Of a stretch of DNA of 54,276 nucleotides, positions 1 to 7,738 are shown piece by piece. Position numbers and translations under genes: made by a program. The notes under the pieces are model-generated. The model searched no databases. It had not been told where the DNA came from and saw nothing but the letters and a program-made list of their open reading frames with translations. The first letter of the stretch is position 1; each line of letters opens with the position of its first letter. Origin of the DNA: an uncultured Stenotrophomonas sp. (lineage in GTDB: Bacteria > Pseudomonadota > Gammaproteobacteria > Xanthomonadales > Xanthomonadaceae); assembly GCF_945952405.1 (NCBI RefSeq), contig NZ_CAMFIA010000024.1, forward strand, positions 1 through 54,276. The letters run 5' to 3'.

Positions 1-3000
1 GCGCGCTGAACGGCACCGTTGGTACGGTCGGCAGTGCAGTAGGTGGCACCCTCAACAACACGGTGGGTGCGGTTGGCGGTGCACTCAATGGGACCGTCGG
101 TACGGTGGGCGGTGCGGTGGGTGGCACGCTCAACAATACGGTCGGTGCGGTTGGCGGTGCCCTCAACGGGACTGTCGGCACGGTCGGCAGTGCAGTGGGC
201 AGCGCGCTGAACGGCACCGTTGGTACGGTCGGCAGTGCAGTCGGCGGCACGCTCAACAACACGGTCGGTGCAGTCGGCGGCGCACTCAATGGGACCGTCG
301 GTACGGTCGGCGGTGCAGTGGGCAGTACCCTCAACAACACGGTCGGTGCGGTTGGCGGTGCACTCAATGGGACCGTCGGCACGGTCGGCGGTGCAGTGGG
401 CGGCACGCTCAACAATACGGTCGGTGCGGTTGGCGGTGCACTCAACGGCACTGTCGGCACGGTCGGCAGTGCAGTGGGTGGCACGCTCAACAATACGGTC
501 GGTGCGGTCGGCAACACCGTCGGCGGTGTCCTCAACGGCGCAACCGGTGGCACCAGCGGCGGCCTGGGCGGCCTGCTGGGCAACACGCTCGGCAACGTCG
601 GCAGTGCGGTGGGTAACCTGCTCAACGGCAATCTCAACGGCACCATCGGCAATCTCGGCAGTGCCGTGGGCGGCCTGGTGGGGGGCACGTTGAGCGGCCT
701 CGGCCTGACCAAACCCTCGGCGATTCCGCCGACCAGCCCGAAGGCGCCGGCGGCAGCCGATCCGAATGCCGGCCTGATCATCGGCACCGGTGGCCTGGTC
801 GGCAATGTCGGCCAGCTGCTCGGCCCGACCACCAGCAGCCTGTTCGGTGGCACCGGCTACCTGAGCAATGGCAACCTCAAGCTCAGCAATGCCAACGTGA
901 TGCAGACCTATTCCACGGTCAACGTGCTGGGCCTGCCGGTGGTCAACCTGTCGCCGGTCGGCAGCACCCTCAACGGCCTGGGCAACGCCACCACCGGCGG
1001 CAGCTCGCACCTGACCCTGATCGGTGGCGTCACCTCCGACAGCTACATCTACAACATCAACAACGGCAACCCCGGTGGCCTGCTTGGCCTGCTGCTGCCG
1101 AAAGATTCGCCGGCGTGGGCGGCCAAGTGCCTGGATATCGCCCTGGCGGACATTTCCTGCTGGGCCGTCAACGCCGCACAGGACTACCAGGTGCTGATGG
1201 GTGACGGTGCCTTCGCCAATGGTTCGAAGGAAGTGGTGATCGGCGCCAATGCCCGCCACGAGTTGCCGAAGGTCGATGCCAACGTCGCCTTCCCCGGTGA
1301 TGGTGTCAACGATCCGAGCAATCCGACCGGTGTTCCGACCGCGGACTACGCTGCGCGCATGGGCCATTCGGTGATCGTCGGCGACAGCGCCGTCGGCACT
1401 GCCAACGGGCAGACCCTGCTGGGCGCCGAATCGACGTCCAACCAGGCCAACTCGGTGGCACTGGGCTACCGCTCGGCCGCGCTGCGCGGTGCCCAGGCCA
1501 GCTACAGTGCCTATGGCCTGACGGCGCCGCAGGTGTCGGCCGGTGAAGTGTCGGTGGGTACCGCAGGCGGCGGCGAGCGGCAGATCACCAATGTCGCGGC
1601 TGGCAGCATCAATACCGATGCAGTGAACGTCGGCCAGCTGAAGGGGGCAATCAGCCAGATCAACGCGGTGGCGACTGCGGCGGTGACCTACGACCTGGAT
1701 GGTGCGGGTGATCCGAACTACCGCCGGGTCACCCTCGGTGCCGGAACCGGTACCACCACGATCGGCAACCTCGCCGCTGGCGCAGTCACTGCCGGTAGCC
1801 TGGAAGCGGTCAACGGCGGCCAGCTCGCAGCGACCAACGCCGCCATCGCCAGCTTCTTCGGTGGCCGCGCCGCGTTCGATCCGGCCAGTGGCGCCTTCAC
1901 CGCGCCGCTGTTCGAGATCAGCACGATCTCCACCGGTGGCGCCATCGCCAAGGGCCTTTACACGAACGCCACCGATGCCTTTGCCGCAGTCGATGGCTCG
2001 CTGGTCAACCTCAACTCGCAGATCACCGACATCCGCAATGCGGGTACCAAGTACCTGCGGGTGAATTCGACCGGCACCGAAGCCCTGGCCAGCGGCACCG
2101 ACTCGATTGCCGTCGGCACCAATGCCCGTGCCACCGCGGCGAACAGCATCGCGGTGGGCGCCGGCAGCCTCGCCGATCGCGCCAACAGCGTGTCGATCGG
2201 TGCCGCCGGTGCCGAACGCCAGGTCACCCACATGGCGGCCGGTACCGCGGCGACCGATGCGGTCAACGTCGGCCAGCTGCAGGCTGCCGAAGCCGGCGCG
2301 CTGCGCTATGACCTCAACGGCGATGGCAGCGTCAACTACGCCAGCGCAACGCTGGGCCAGTCCGGCACCGCCACCACGCTGCGCAACCTCGGCCCGGGCC
2401 AGGTCAGCGCCGCCAGCAGCGAAGCCATCAACGGTGCCCAGCTGTTCGCGGCCAACCAGGCGGTGGCCACCCACCTGGGCGGTGGTGCTGCGGTGGACGC
2501 CAACGGCGTGCTGACCGCGCCGACCTACTCGATCAACAACGTAGCGGCCAACGGCACGATCACCAAGGGCAGCTACAACGATGTCGGTACGGCGTTCGAT
2601 GCGGTCAGCAACTCGCTGGCCAATGTCGCCGACCAGACCGGCGAGATCGACAAGCGCGCGGTGAAGTACGACGTTGATGGCAGCGGCAACGTGATCAACT
2701 CGGTGTCGCTCAACGGCACCGGCAGCGGCGCAGTGAAACTGACCAACGTCGCCGCCGGCAGCATCCTGGCCGGCAGCAGCGACGCCATCACCGGCGACCA
2801 GCTGTTCAGCACCCACAGCACCATCGCCAACTACTTCGGCGGCACCACCGCGTACAACGGGACCACCAATGTGTGGACCGCGCCGAAGTTCAGCATCTCC
2901 AGCATCGCCACCGACGGCAGCTTCACCACCGGCGACTACAGCAACGTTACCGCCGCGTTCACCGCAGTGGATGGCTCGCTGAAGATCCTCAACCAGCGCA

Positions 3001-4190
3001 TCACCAACGGCGGCGGTGGCAGCGCCTACCTGGCGGTGAACTCGACCGCCGCGGCGGCGACCGCGGCCGGCGCCGAGGCGGTGGCGGTGGGCCCGCAGGC
3101 CAGTGCCGCCGGTGCCAGCAGCGTGGCGGTCGGCAACGGCGCCAGTGCCAGCGCCGGCAACAGTGTCGCGCTGGGTGCCGGCTCGGTGGCCAGCGTGGGG
3201 GCGCAGAGCGGCTACACCGGCGCCTATGGCCAGACCGGTGCCAGCAACTCTGCAGGTGAAGTGTCGGTCGGCAGCAGCGGCAGCGAACGCAAGGTCACCC
3301 ACGTGGCCGACGGTTCCGACGATCACGATGCAACCAATGTCGGCCAGTTGAAGAACGGCGTGAACTACGCCATCGACGAGTCCAAGAAGTACACCGACCA
3401 GAAGATCCAGAACATCACCAACGTGGCCGGCAGCTTCCGCTCCAACAACACCAACAACCTGGCTGACCCGTCCGCCAGTGGTGCCAACTCGGCGGCCGGT
3501 GGCGCAGGCTCCACTGCCGCCGGTGCCAACTCGACCGCGCTGGGCAACGGCTCGCAGGCGCAGGCCACCAACTCGGTGGCGCTGGGTGCGGGTTCGGTGG
3601 CGAACCGGGCCAATACGGTTTCCGTCGGTTCCAGCGGCGCCGAGCGCCAGGTGGTCAATGTGGCCGATGGCACGCAGGCGACCGATGCGGTCAATGTGCG
3701 CCAGCTGCAGGCCTCGCAGCAGGGCACCATCCGCTACGACACCACCACCAACGGCGCCACCAACTACAACAGCGTCACCCTTGGCAGCACCACCAGTGGC
3801 CCGACCACGGTGCGCAACGTCGCCGCCGGTACCTCGGGAACCGATGCAGTCAACGTGGACCAGCTGAAGTCGGGCATGGCCCAGACCCTGGACTGGTCCA
3901 AGGCCTACACCGACGAGCGCATGGGCGGCTTTGAACGCGACCTGCGCAAGACCGACAACCGCGCTTCGGCCGGTATCGCTTCGGCGATGGCCACTGCGGC
4001 CCTGCCGCAGCCCAGTGAAGCCGGCCGCAGCATGGCCTCGATCGCGGCCGGCAGCTACAACGGCGAATCGGGTGTGGCGGTCGGTATCTCCGGTGTCTCG
4101 GAGGGCGGTCGCTGGATCTACAAGTTCAGCGGTTCCACCAACAGCCGCGGCGAAGCCGGTGTGGCGGTCGGTGCCGGCATCCAGTGGTGA
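1..4190 (+). CDS. Trimeric autotransporter adhesin (YadA/Hep_Hag type), 5' truncated by window edge
   Basis: Outer-membrane trimeric adhesin (type Vc secretion) expected to mediate surface attachment. The reading frame is open from base 3, so the ATG at 63 lies inside the repeat and the signal peptide is off the window. Visible order: Gly/Val/Asn-rich repeats (about residues 1-190 of the visible part), a linker, then alternating YadA-like head motifs (NSVALG, NSIAVG, NSVSIG) and neck motifs (TDAVNVGQL and variants, at least five copies). The last 70 or so residues are a YadA membrane anchor: ASAMATAALPQ, then GVAVGISG, ending AVGAGIQW with a terminal aromatic residue as usual for outer-membrane barrels. 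The gene is followed 61 bp later by a TpgA-like lipoprotein, a known partner type. The family is certain; the ligand is unknown. Confidence 0.95.
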   Translation, partial: ALNGTVGTVGSAVGGTLNNTVGAVGGALNGTVGTVGGAVGGTLNNTVGAVGGALNGTVGTVGSAVGSALNGTVGTVGSAVGGTLNNTVGAVGGALNGTVGTVGGAVGSTLNNTVGAVGGALNGTVGTVGGAVGGTLNNTVGAVGGALNGTVGTVGSAVGGTLNNTVGAVGNTVGGVLNGATGGTSGGLGGLLGNTLGNVGSAVGNLLNGNLNGTIGNLGSAVGGLVGGTLSGLGLTKPSAIPPTSPKAPAAADPNAGLIIGTGGLVGNVGQLLGPTTSSLFGGTGYLSNGNLKLSNANVMQTYSTVNVLGLPVVNLSPVGSTLNGLGNATTGGSSHLTLIGGVTSDSYIYNINNGNPGGLLGLLLPKDSPAWAAKCLDIALADISCWAVNAAQDYQVLMGDGAFANGSKEVVIGANARHELPKVDANVAFPGDGVNDPSNPTGVPTADYAARMGHSVIVGDSAVGTANGQTLLGAESTSNQANSVALGYRSAALRGAQASYSAYGLTAPQVSAGEVSVGTAGGGERQITNVAAGSINTDAVNVGQLKGAISQINAVATAAVTYDLDGAGDPNYRRVTLGAGTGTTTIGNLAAGAVTAGSLEAVNGGQLAATNAAIASFFGGRAAFDPASGAFTAPLFEISTISTGGAIAKGLYTNATDAFAAVDGSLVNLNSQITDIRNAGTKYLRVNSTGTEALASGTDSIAVGTNARATAANSIAVGAGSLADRANSVSIGAAGAERQVTHMAAGTAATDAVNVGQLQAAEAGALRYDLNGDGSVNYASATLGQSGTATTLRNLGPGQVSAASSEAINGAQLFAANQAVATHLGGGAAVDANGVLTAPTYSINNVAANGTITKGSYNDVGTAFDAVSNSLANVADQTGEIDKRAVKYDVDGSGNVINSVSLNGTGSGAVKLTNVAAGSILAGSSDAITGDQLFSTHSTIANYFGGTTAYNGTTNVWTAPKFSISSIATDGSFTTGDYSNVTAAFTAVDGSLKILNQRITNGGGGSAYLAVNSTAAAATAAGAEAVAVGPQASAAGASSVAVGNGASASAGNSVALGAGSVASVGAQSGYTGAYGQTGASNSAGEVSVGSSGSERKVTHVADGSDDHDATNVGQLKNGVNYAIDESKKYTDQKIQNITNVAGSFRSNNTNNLADPSASGANSAAGGAGSTAAGANSTALGNGSQAQATNSVALGAGSVANRANTVSVGSSGAERQVVNVADGTQATDAVNVRQLQASQQGTIRYDTTTNGATNYNSVTLGSTTSGPTTVRNVAAGTSGTDAVNVDQLKSGMAQTLDWSKAYTDERMGGFERDLRKTDNRASAGIASAMATAALPQPSEAGRSMASIAAGSYNGESGVAVGISGVSEGGRWIYKFSGSTNSRGEAGVAVGAGIQW
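3..530 (+). repeat. 78-bp (26-residue) in-frame tandem repeat in the adhesin
   Basis: The encoded unit is GALNGTVGTVGGAVGG followed by TLNNTVGAVG, 26 residues, repeated about six to seven times in the window and continuing off the left edge. Copies are nearly identical at the DNA level, with only scattered G/S, G/A and synonymous changes, which suggests recent duplication or gene conversion. Such repeats usually vary in copy number between strains and change stalk length. Confidence 0.9.
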
Positions 4191-4251
4191 TCCCCGCCGC
4201 CGGGCCGCAGACGCGGCCCGGTATCGCGGAAACGTCTACAGGGGGAATGAC

Positions 4252-5088
4252 ATGAAACAGCATCGCATCGCCCGCAGCGGCCAGTTGGCCGCCCTGCTGG
4301 GCCTGGTCCTGGGGATGGGCCTGCTGGCTGCCTGCCGCAGCCATGCGCCAGCCGCCGACGGTCCGGCCGAGGCCACCGCCGTGCACTTCCCGGAAGCCTC
4401 CAAGGCCTCGTTGAAGGAAGGCATCTATCCCGATGTTGCCGATCTGCGCCGGTTCGCGCCGGGCATGAGCAAGCGCCAGCTGTACACACTGCTGGGCACC
4501 CCGCATTTCAATGAAGGCATGTGGGGCGTGCGCGAGTGGAACTACCTGTTCAACTTCCGCACCGCACAGGGCGCGGAGTACTTCACCTGCCAGTTCCAGG
4601 TGCGCTTCGACAGCAAGGGCATCGCCCAGGCCGGGTACTGGAAGCCGGAGTCGTGCGCGGCCGTGCTCGAGCCGCCACGCCCGCCGGCGCCGCCGGCCCC
4701 GGCACCGCTGCCGGAGCAGCCGCTGCGCCTGTCTGCCGACGCATTGTTCGGCTTCGACAGTGCGGTACTCAGCGCCGAGGGCCAGCAGGCCGTGCAGGGC
4801 ATCCTGGCGCAGGTGCGCGAGGCGGCGCAGGTGCAGTCGATCCGGGTCACCGGCTATACCGACCGCATCGGCAGTACCGCTTACAACCAGACGTTGTCGC
4901 AACGTCGCGCCGAAGCGGTGCGCAATGCGCTGGTGCAGGGCGGGGTGCCTGCGGCCAGCATCAGCGCCGAAGGGCGCGGCGCGGCGGAGCCGATCGTGCA
5001 GTGCGAGCAGCGCAACCGTCGCGAGCTGATTGCCTGCCTGGCGCCGAACCGGCGCGTGCAGATCGCCGGGATGGCCCACGCGCGTTGA
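4252..5088 (+). CDS. TpgA-like lipoprotein: BamE/SmpA-like domain fused to OmpA peptidoglycan-binding domain
   Basis: Predicted outer-membrane lipoprotein of 278 residues. The N-terminus has a basic start, a hydrophobic stretch and a lipobox LLAAC with Cys near residue 28. Residues about 60-140 resemble the SmpA/OmlA (BamE) fold: GMSKRQLYTLLGTPHF, then EWNYLFNFRT and CQFQVRFD. A Pro-rich linker leads to an OmpA C-terminal domain (about 165-275) with FGFDSAVLSAEGQ, VTGYTDRIGS, YNQTLSQRRAEAVRNAL and NRRVQI. This two-domain plan matches TpgA, which supports a trimeric autotransporter in Acinetobacter by tying it to peptidoglycan. Its position directly after the adhesin supports that role here. 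The start at 4252 is chosen because it begins the lipoprotein signal; the longer frame from 3931 overlaps the adhesin. Confidence 0.85.
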   Translation: MKQHRIARSGQLAALLGLVLGMGLLAACRSHAPAADGPAEATAVHFPEASKASLKEGIYPDVADLRRFAPGMSKRQLYTLLGTPHFNEGMWGVREWNYLFNFRTAQGAEYFTCQFQVRFDSKGIAQAGYWKPESCAAVLEPPRPPAPPAPAPLPEQPLRLSADALFGFDSAVLSAEGQQAVQGILAQVREAAQVQSIRVTGYTDRIGSTAYNQTLSQRRAEAVRNALVQGGVPAASISAEGRGAAEPIVQCEQRNRRELIACLAPNRRVQIAGMAHAR

Positions 5089-5097
5089 GAAGCCTGC

Positions 5098-5116
5098 GCC
5101 GGGGCAGCGCCCCGGC
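5098..5116 (+). terminator. GC-rich stem-loop after the TpgA-like gene
   Basis: GCCGGGGC and GCCCCGGC form a perfect 8-bp stem with a 3-base loop, 10 bp after the stop codon. It is followed by a short ATT rather than a full T-tract, so terminator function is likely but not certain. Confidence 0.55.
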
Positions 5117-5134
5117 ATTCCGAGTCCCCCCTGA

Positions 5135-5185
5135 CCGCCGGCAGGACGTGGCCACGTCTCCCCCGTTGTCCACGCCTGCCGGCGG
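5135..5185. repeat. Long imperfect inverted repeat before the small ORF
   Basis: CCGCCGGCAGGACGTGG (5135-5151) pairs with CCACGCCTGCCGGCGG (5170-5185), giving a 16-bp stem with one bulged A. The left arm also contains the start of the 14-bp palindrome GACGTGGCCACGTC. The structure ends 12 bases before the first possible start of the next gene. It could be a second terminator or a structured leader. Confidence 0.6.
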
Positions 5186-5197
5186 CTCAGGTTTTCC

Positions 5198-5500
5198 ATG
5201 GTGCACACGATGAATGCCCAATTCCTGCCTCTTTCCATGAAGACGGAAACCACACTGAGTGTGTACGGCCAGCTCGGCAACCATGCCGTGGTGCGCATCC
5301 CCGGCCGGCGGCTGCCGGGGTTGATCCTGCAGGCCGATACCGTGGCCGGGTTCCTGGCCCAGCTGCAGGAAGCCCAGGCTTGCCTGCGCAGCGGCCGCGC
5401 GCAGCGTACCGATGCCGAGCTGGACATGCTGATCGATGTGCTGCAGCAATGGTATGCCCTGATCGAATCACGCCTGGCCGACGCCGGCGAAGCCCTGTAG
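5198..5500 (+). CDS. Small hypothetical protein, function unknown
   Basis: A 100-residue soluble protein with no signal peptide or membrane segment. The core is KTETTLSVYGQLGNHAVV, then IPGRRLPGLILQADTV and a C-terminal helical half (LQEAQACLRSGRA, ELDMLIDVLQQWYALIESRL). It may belong to a DUF family of short Xanthomonadales proteins, possibly DUF6959, but this is from memory and uncertain. Starts at 5198, 5210 and 5237 are all possible; the clearly protein-like sequence begins near the ATG at 5237. It lies between a hairpin-rich leader and a strong dyad terminator, so it is probably transcribed alone. Confidence 0.6.
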   Translation: MVHTMNAQFLPLSMKTETTLSVYGQLGNHAVVRIPGRRLPGLILQADTVAGFLAQLQEAQACLRSGRAQRTDAELDMLIDVLQQWYALIESRLADAGEAL

Positions 5501-5503
5501 AGC

Positions 5504-5582
5504 AAAAAGGGGACGGAGGGGATTAAGTCGTTTATGCCCCGGCTGTGCCGGAAACGACTTAATCCCCTCCGTCCCCATTTTT
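5504..5582. repeat. Full copy of an A5/T5-bounded dyad element, probable bidirectional terminator
   Basis: The left arm starts AAAAAGGGGACGGAGGGG and ends in TTAAGTCGTTT; the right arm is its exact complement (AAACGACTTAATCCCC onwards), with an 18-base loop. It lies between the 3' ends of two convergent genes, and the A and T runs on its flanks fit a rho-independent terminator read from either side. Other copies are at 7704-7733 (one arm) and 12712-12779 (full). Confidence 0.9.
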
Positions 5583-6410
5583 CTAGGCGCGGGCGCTGAC
5601 CCGCCAGCAGGCGGCGTCCACGCGCACCCGGTTGCCCTCGATGAAGGGGGTGAATGCGGCCAATGCCCTGTCGCGAAGCGCGGCGGCCTGCGCAGGCGGC
5701 ATCGAGCGCAGGGCCAGGCCCAACGGGCCCAGCTGGCCCACGTAGTCCGGCAGATCATCGCGGGCGATGAAGCAGGGCAGGTCCACCGCCACCACCTCGA
5801 TCTCCTTCCAGCCAGCGGCCTGCAGAACCTGTCGTACGCGTTCGCCATCGGCAAAGGCGAACTGCCCCGGTGCACCTGGAACGCGCGGCGGCAGGTCCAG
5901 CACATCACCGATCGCCCGTTCGGCCGTGGTCATGAATGGGTTTTCCGCGGCGCTGCGCCAGGCAATGAAGCGAAGCCCCGCACCGGGTGCCGCGGCGCGA
6001 TGCAGGTTGGCAAACGCAGCCTGGCTGTCCTCGAAGAACATCACGCCCAGCCGCGACTGGATCCAGTCGTACGTCGCCGCTGGCAGCGGGTGCCGCTGCG
6101 CATCAGCGACGATGAAATCCACATCCAGCCCCGCCAATTCAGCGCGCTGCCGGGCCAGATCCAGCATTGGCGCAGAGATGTCCAGCCCGGTGCAGTGGGC
6201 CGAGGGGCGTGCCGCGGCTGCAGCCAGCAGACTGGCGCCGGTGCCGCAGCCCACATCGAGCAATTGCGTGACGGTGTCCGGAAGCTCGGCCACCAGCAGG
6301 TCGGCCAGCGGCTGGAACAGGCCATCGAGGATGGCCTGCTGGGCGACCCAGATCTGGCCGCCGGGACCATTCCAGAGTGCGTTCTGATCAACGGGGGAAA
6401 TGTGGGTCAT
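5583..6410 (-). CDS. Class I SAM-dependent methyltransferase
   Basis: A 275-residue cytosolic methyltransferase with the Rossmann SAM-binding motif I LLDVGCGTGASLL (about residues 50-62), motif II acid in CTGLDISAPMLDLAR, and FIVADAQRHPLP for the adenine-contact region. The later part (TYDWIQSRLGVMFFEDSQAAFANLHRA) is typical of the Methyltransf_11/25 group. The substrate cannot be read. The start at 6410 (MTHISPVDQ) is preferred over an upstream in-frame ATG because the latter would run through the MerR-type promoter. It is divergent from a MerR regulator 63 bp away, so it is the likely target gene of that regulator. Confidence 0.85.
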   Translation of the reverse strand: MTHISPVDQNALWNGPGGQIWVAQQAILDGLFQPLADLLVAELPDTVTQLLDVGCGTGASLLAAAAARPSAHCTGLDISAPMLDLARQRAELAGLDVDFIVADAQRHPLPAATYDWIQSRLGVMFFEDSQAAFANLHRAAAPGAGLRFIAWRSAAENPFMTTAERAIGDVLDLPPRVPGAPGQFAFADGERVRQVLQAAGWKEIEVVAVDLPCFIARDDLPDYVGQLGPLGLALRSMPPAQAAALRDRALAAFTPFIEGNRVRVDAACWRVSARA

Positions 6411-6438
6411 GGTCTTGCCTTGCCGGGAACTTGCCCAT

Positions 6439-6469
6439 AGGTTGGCGCTTGAAGGCGACTTGAGGTCAA
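6439..6469 (-). promoter_or_regulatory. Putative MerR-type operator/promoter for the methyltransferase
   Basis: Read on the minus strand, TTGACC (6469-6464) is a good -35 and is followed by the imperfect dyad CCTCAAGTCGCCTTCAAG, the layout used by SoxR/CueR-type MerR promoters. With the usual 19-bp spacer the -10 would be CAACCT, which is weak. The site lies in the 63-bp gap between the divergent regulator and methyltransferase genes. Confidence 0.5.
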
Positions 6470-6473
6470 GCCC

Positions 6474-6878
6474 ATGCGTGAACTGGATATCGGTGAGGTG
6501 GTCAAGCGCAGTGGCGTGCCCGCCTCGACCCTGCGCTATTACGAGCAACTGGGCTTGCTGCGCCCGTTGGGCCGCCGCGGCCAGCGCCGGCAGTACGACG
6601 AGCAGGTGCTGGAACGGCTGGCGCTGATCGGTCTCGGCCAGGCCGCCGGGCTGTCGCTGCAGCAGATCGGCCTGTCATTGCCGCAGCAGGGATGCATCAC
6701 GCTGGACCGCAAGGCCCTGTTGGCGCAGGCCGATGTACTGCAACAGCAGATCGCCCAGTTGCAGCGGGTACGCCGCCACCTGCAGCGGGCGGCGGCCTGC
6801 CCGCAGGCCGAGGACGCGCGCCAGTGCGGTTCATTCCGCAAGTTGTTGCGGGCCCAGCAGAGGATGGCGGGCGGATGA
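6474..6878 (+). CDS. MerR-family transcriptional regulator
   Basis: A 134-residue DNA-binding regulator. Residues 1-70 form the MerR winged helix-turn-helix: ELDIGEVVKRSGVPASTLRYYEQLGLL followed by GRRGQRRQYDEQVLERLALI. A coiled coil (LLAQADVLQQQIAQLQRVRRHLQ) for dimerisation follows, then a C-terminal tail with two cysteines (AACPQAEDARQCGSF). The overall plan, with a short effector region, resembles SoxR-like or CueR-like members, but the canonical SoxR iron-sulfur cysteine cluster (C-x2-C-x-C-x5-C) is absent. It probably activates the divergent methyltransferase gene and itself through the intervening dyad. The signal is unknown; thiol or metal sensing is possible but not shown. Confidence 0.85.
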   Translation: MRELDIGEVVKRSGVPASTLRYYEQLGLLRPLGRRGQRRQYDEQVLERLALIGLGQAAGLSLQQIGLSLPQQGCITLDRKALLAQADVLQQQIAQLQRVRRHLQRAAACPQAEDARQCGSFRKLLRAQQRMAGG

Positions 6879-6886
6879 CCGGGCGC

Positions 6887-6907
6887 GATCCACGCACGGC
6901 GTGGATC
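6887..6907. terminator. GATCCACGC palindrome between convergent genes
   Basis: GATCCACGC-ACG-GCGTGGATC is a perfect 9-bp stem with a 3-base loop, between the 3' ends of the MerR gene and the MgtC-like gene. The sequence is the core of the GTAGATCCACGC-type REP found at 30528 and 32538, without the GTAG head. It can serve as a bidirectional terminator. Confidence 0.6.
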
Positions 6908-6920
6908 GGCGGCATTCATC

Positions 6921-7637
6921 TCAATCGCGGGTACTGACTTCCCAGGTGGCGTGCAGCACGCCCGGCACGTGCTCCATCCGTGCCAGTACCACATCCAGCT
7001 CATCGGCACTCACGGCGGTACTGACCAGCACCGCGATCACGTCGGTGGGAGCATCGGCATGCTCGACCACCTGCACGTCGCCGACCGGGTACTGAGCAGC
7101 CTCCAGCGCGTCGACCAGCCGCTCGCGCACGCGCGGCACCGCCTCGGCATCCACGCTCAGCCGTACTTCGTAGGTGGCTTCGGTGGCCGTCTCGTTGATC
7201 GGAATGCGGTTGATCGCATTGACCAGCGGGCGCAGCAGGGTGTTGCCGGCGATGATCAGCACGGTCAGCAGCACGCCCTCGGCCAGCATGTCGGCACCGG
7301 TGCAGCTGCCGACCGCTGCCGAGCACCACAGGGTGGCGGCGGTATTGAGGCCGCGCACGTTCATGCCTTCCTTCATGATCACGCCAGCGCCGAGGAAGCC
7401 GACCCCGGACACCACGTAGGAGATCACCCGTACCGCCTCGGCGCTGCCGGCGATGCGCATGCCCAGATCGACGAAGGCGGCGGCACCCACCGCAACCAGT
7501 ACATTGGTGCGCAGGCCGGCGGTGCGCTGCCGGTACTGGCGCTCGGCACCGATCAAGGTGCCCAATACGAAGGCGGCCAGCAGGCTGACCACAGTGTCGG
7601 CGAACGGGCCGGCCTGGAAGGTTTCAACGAAGCGCAT
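6921..7637 (-). CDS. MgtC/SapB-family membrane protein
   Basis: A 238-residue inner-membrane protein. The N-terminal half has four to five hydrophobic helices with MgtC motifs: FVLGTLIGAERQYRQRTAGLRTNVLVAVGAAAF, YVVSGVGFLGAGVIMKEGMNVRGLNTAATLWCSAAVG. The C-terminal soluble domain (about 145-238) is ACT-like, VRLSVDAEAVPRVRERLVDAL and VLARMEHVPGVLHATWEV. The family is linked to Mg2+ limitation and to modulation of the F-type ATPase or K+ transport in other bacteria; the role here is not shown. It lies convergent to the MerR gene and 101 bp downstream of the ClC gene in the same direction. Confidence 0.85.
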   Translation of the reverse strand: MRFVETFQAGPFADTVVSLLAAFVLGTLIGAERQYRQRTAGLRTNVLVAVGAAAFVDLGMRIAGSAEAVRVISYVVSGVGFLGAGVIMKEGMNVRGLNTAATLWCSAAVGSCTGADMLAEGVLLTVLIIAGNTLLRPLVNAINRIPINETATEATYEVRLSVDAEAVPRVRERLVDALEAAQYPVGDVQVVEHADAPTDVIAVLVSTAVSADELDVVLARMEHVPGVLHATWEVSTRD

Positions 7638-7703
7638 GGCCGGAGTCTACCGCGGCCAGGTGACAGCAGGTCCACACCAGGCGTGGCGATCCGGATGTGC
7701 CGG

Positions 7704-7733
7704 AAACGACTTAATCCCCTCCGTCCCCTTTTT
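7704..7733. repeat. Single arm of the AAACGACTTAATCCCC dyad element
   Basis: This is the right arm of the element at 5504-5582, including the trailing T5 and a preceding GTGCCGG that is also in the loop of that copy. The left arm is missing, so the copy is truncated. It is located immediately after the stop codon of the ClC-family gene. Confidence 0.8.
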
Positions 7734-7738
7734 GGGGG

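Noticed and set aside
63..65. ATG at 63 as true start of the adhesin
   Set aside because: The frame is open to base 3 and the repeat continues to the left edge; no signal peptide follows this ATG.
3..530. Tandem repeats as a CRISPR array
   Set aside because: No unique spacers; the units are contiguous, in frame and encode the adhesin.
6474..6878. MerR regulator as SoxR itself
   Set aside because: The four-cysteine iron-sulfur motif of SoxR (C-x2-C-x-C-x5-C) is absent, so it cannot be assigned to the sodA promoter.
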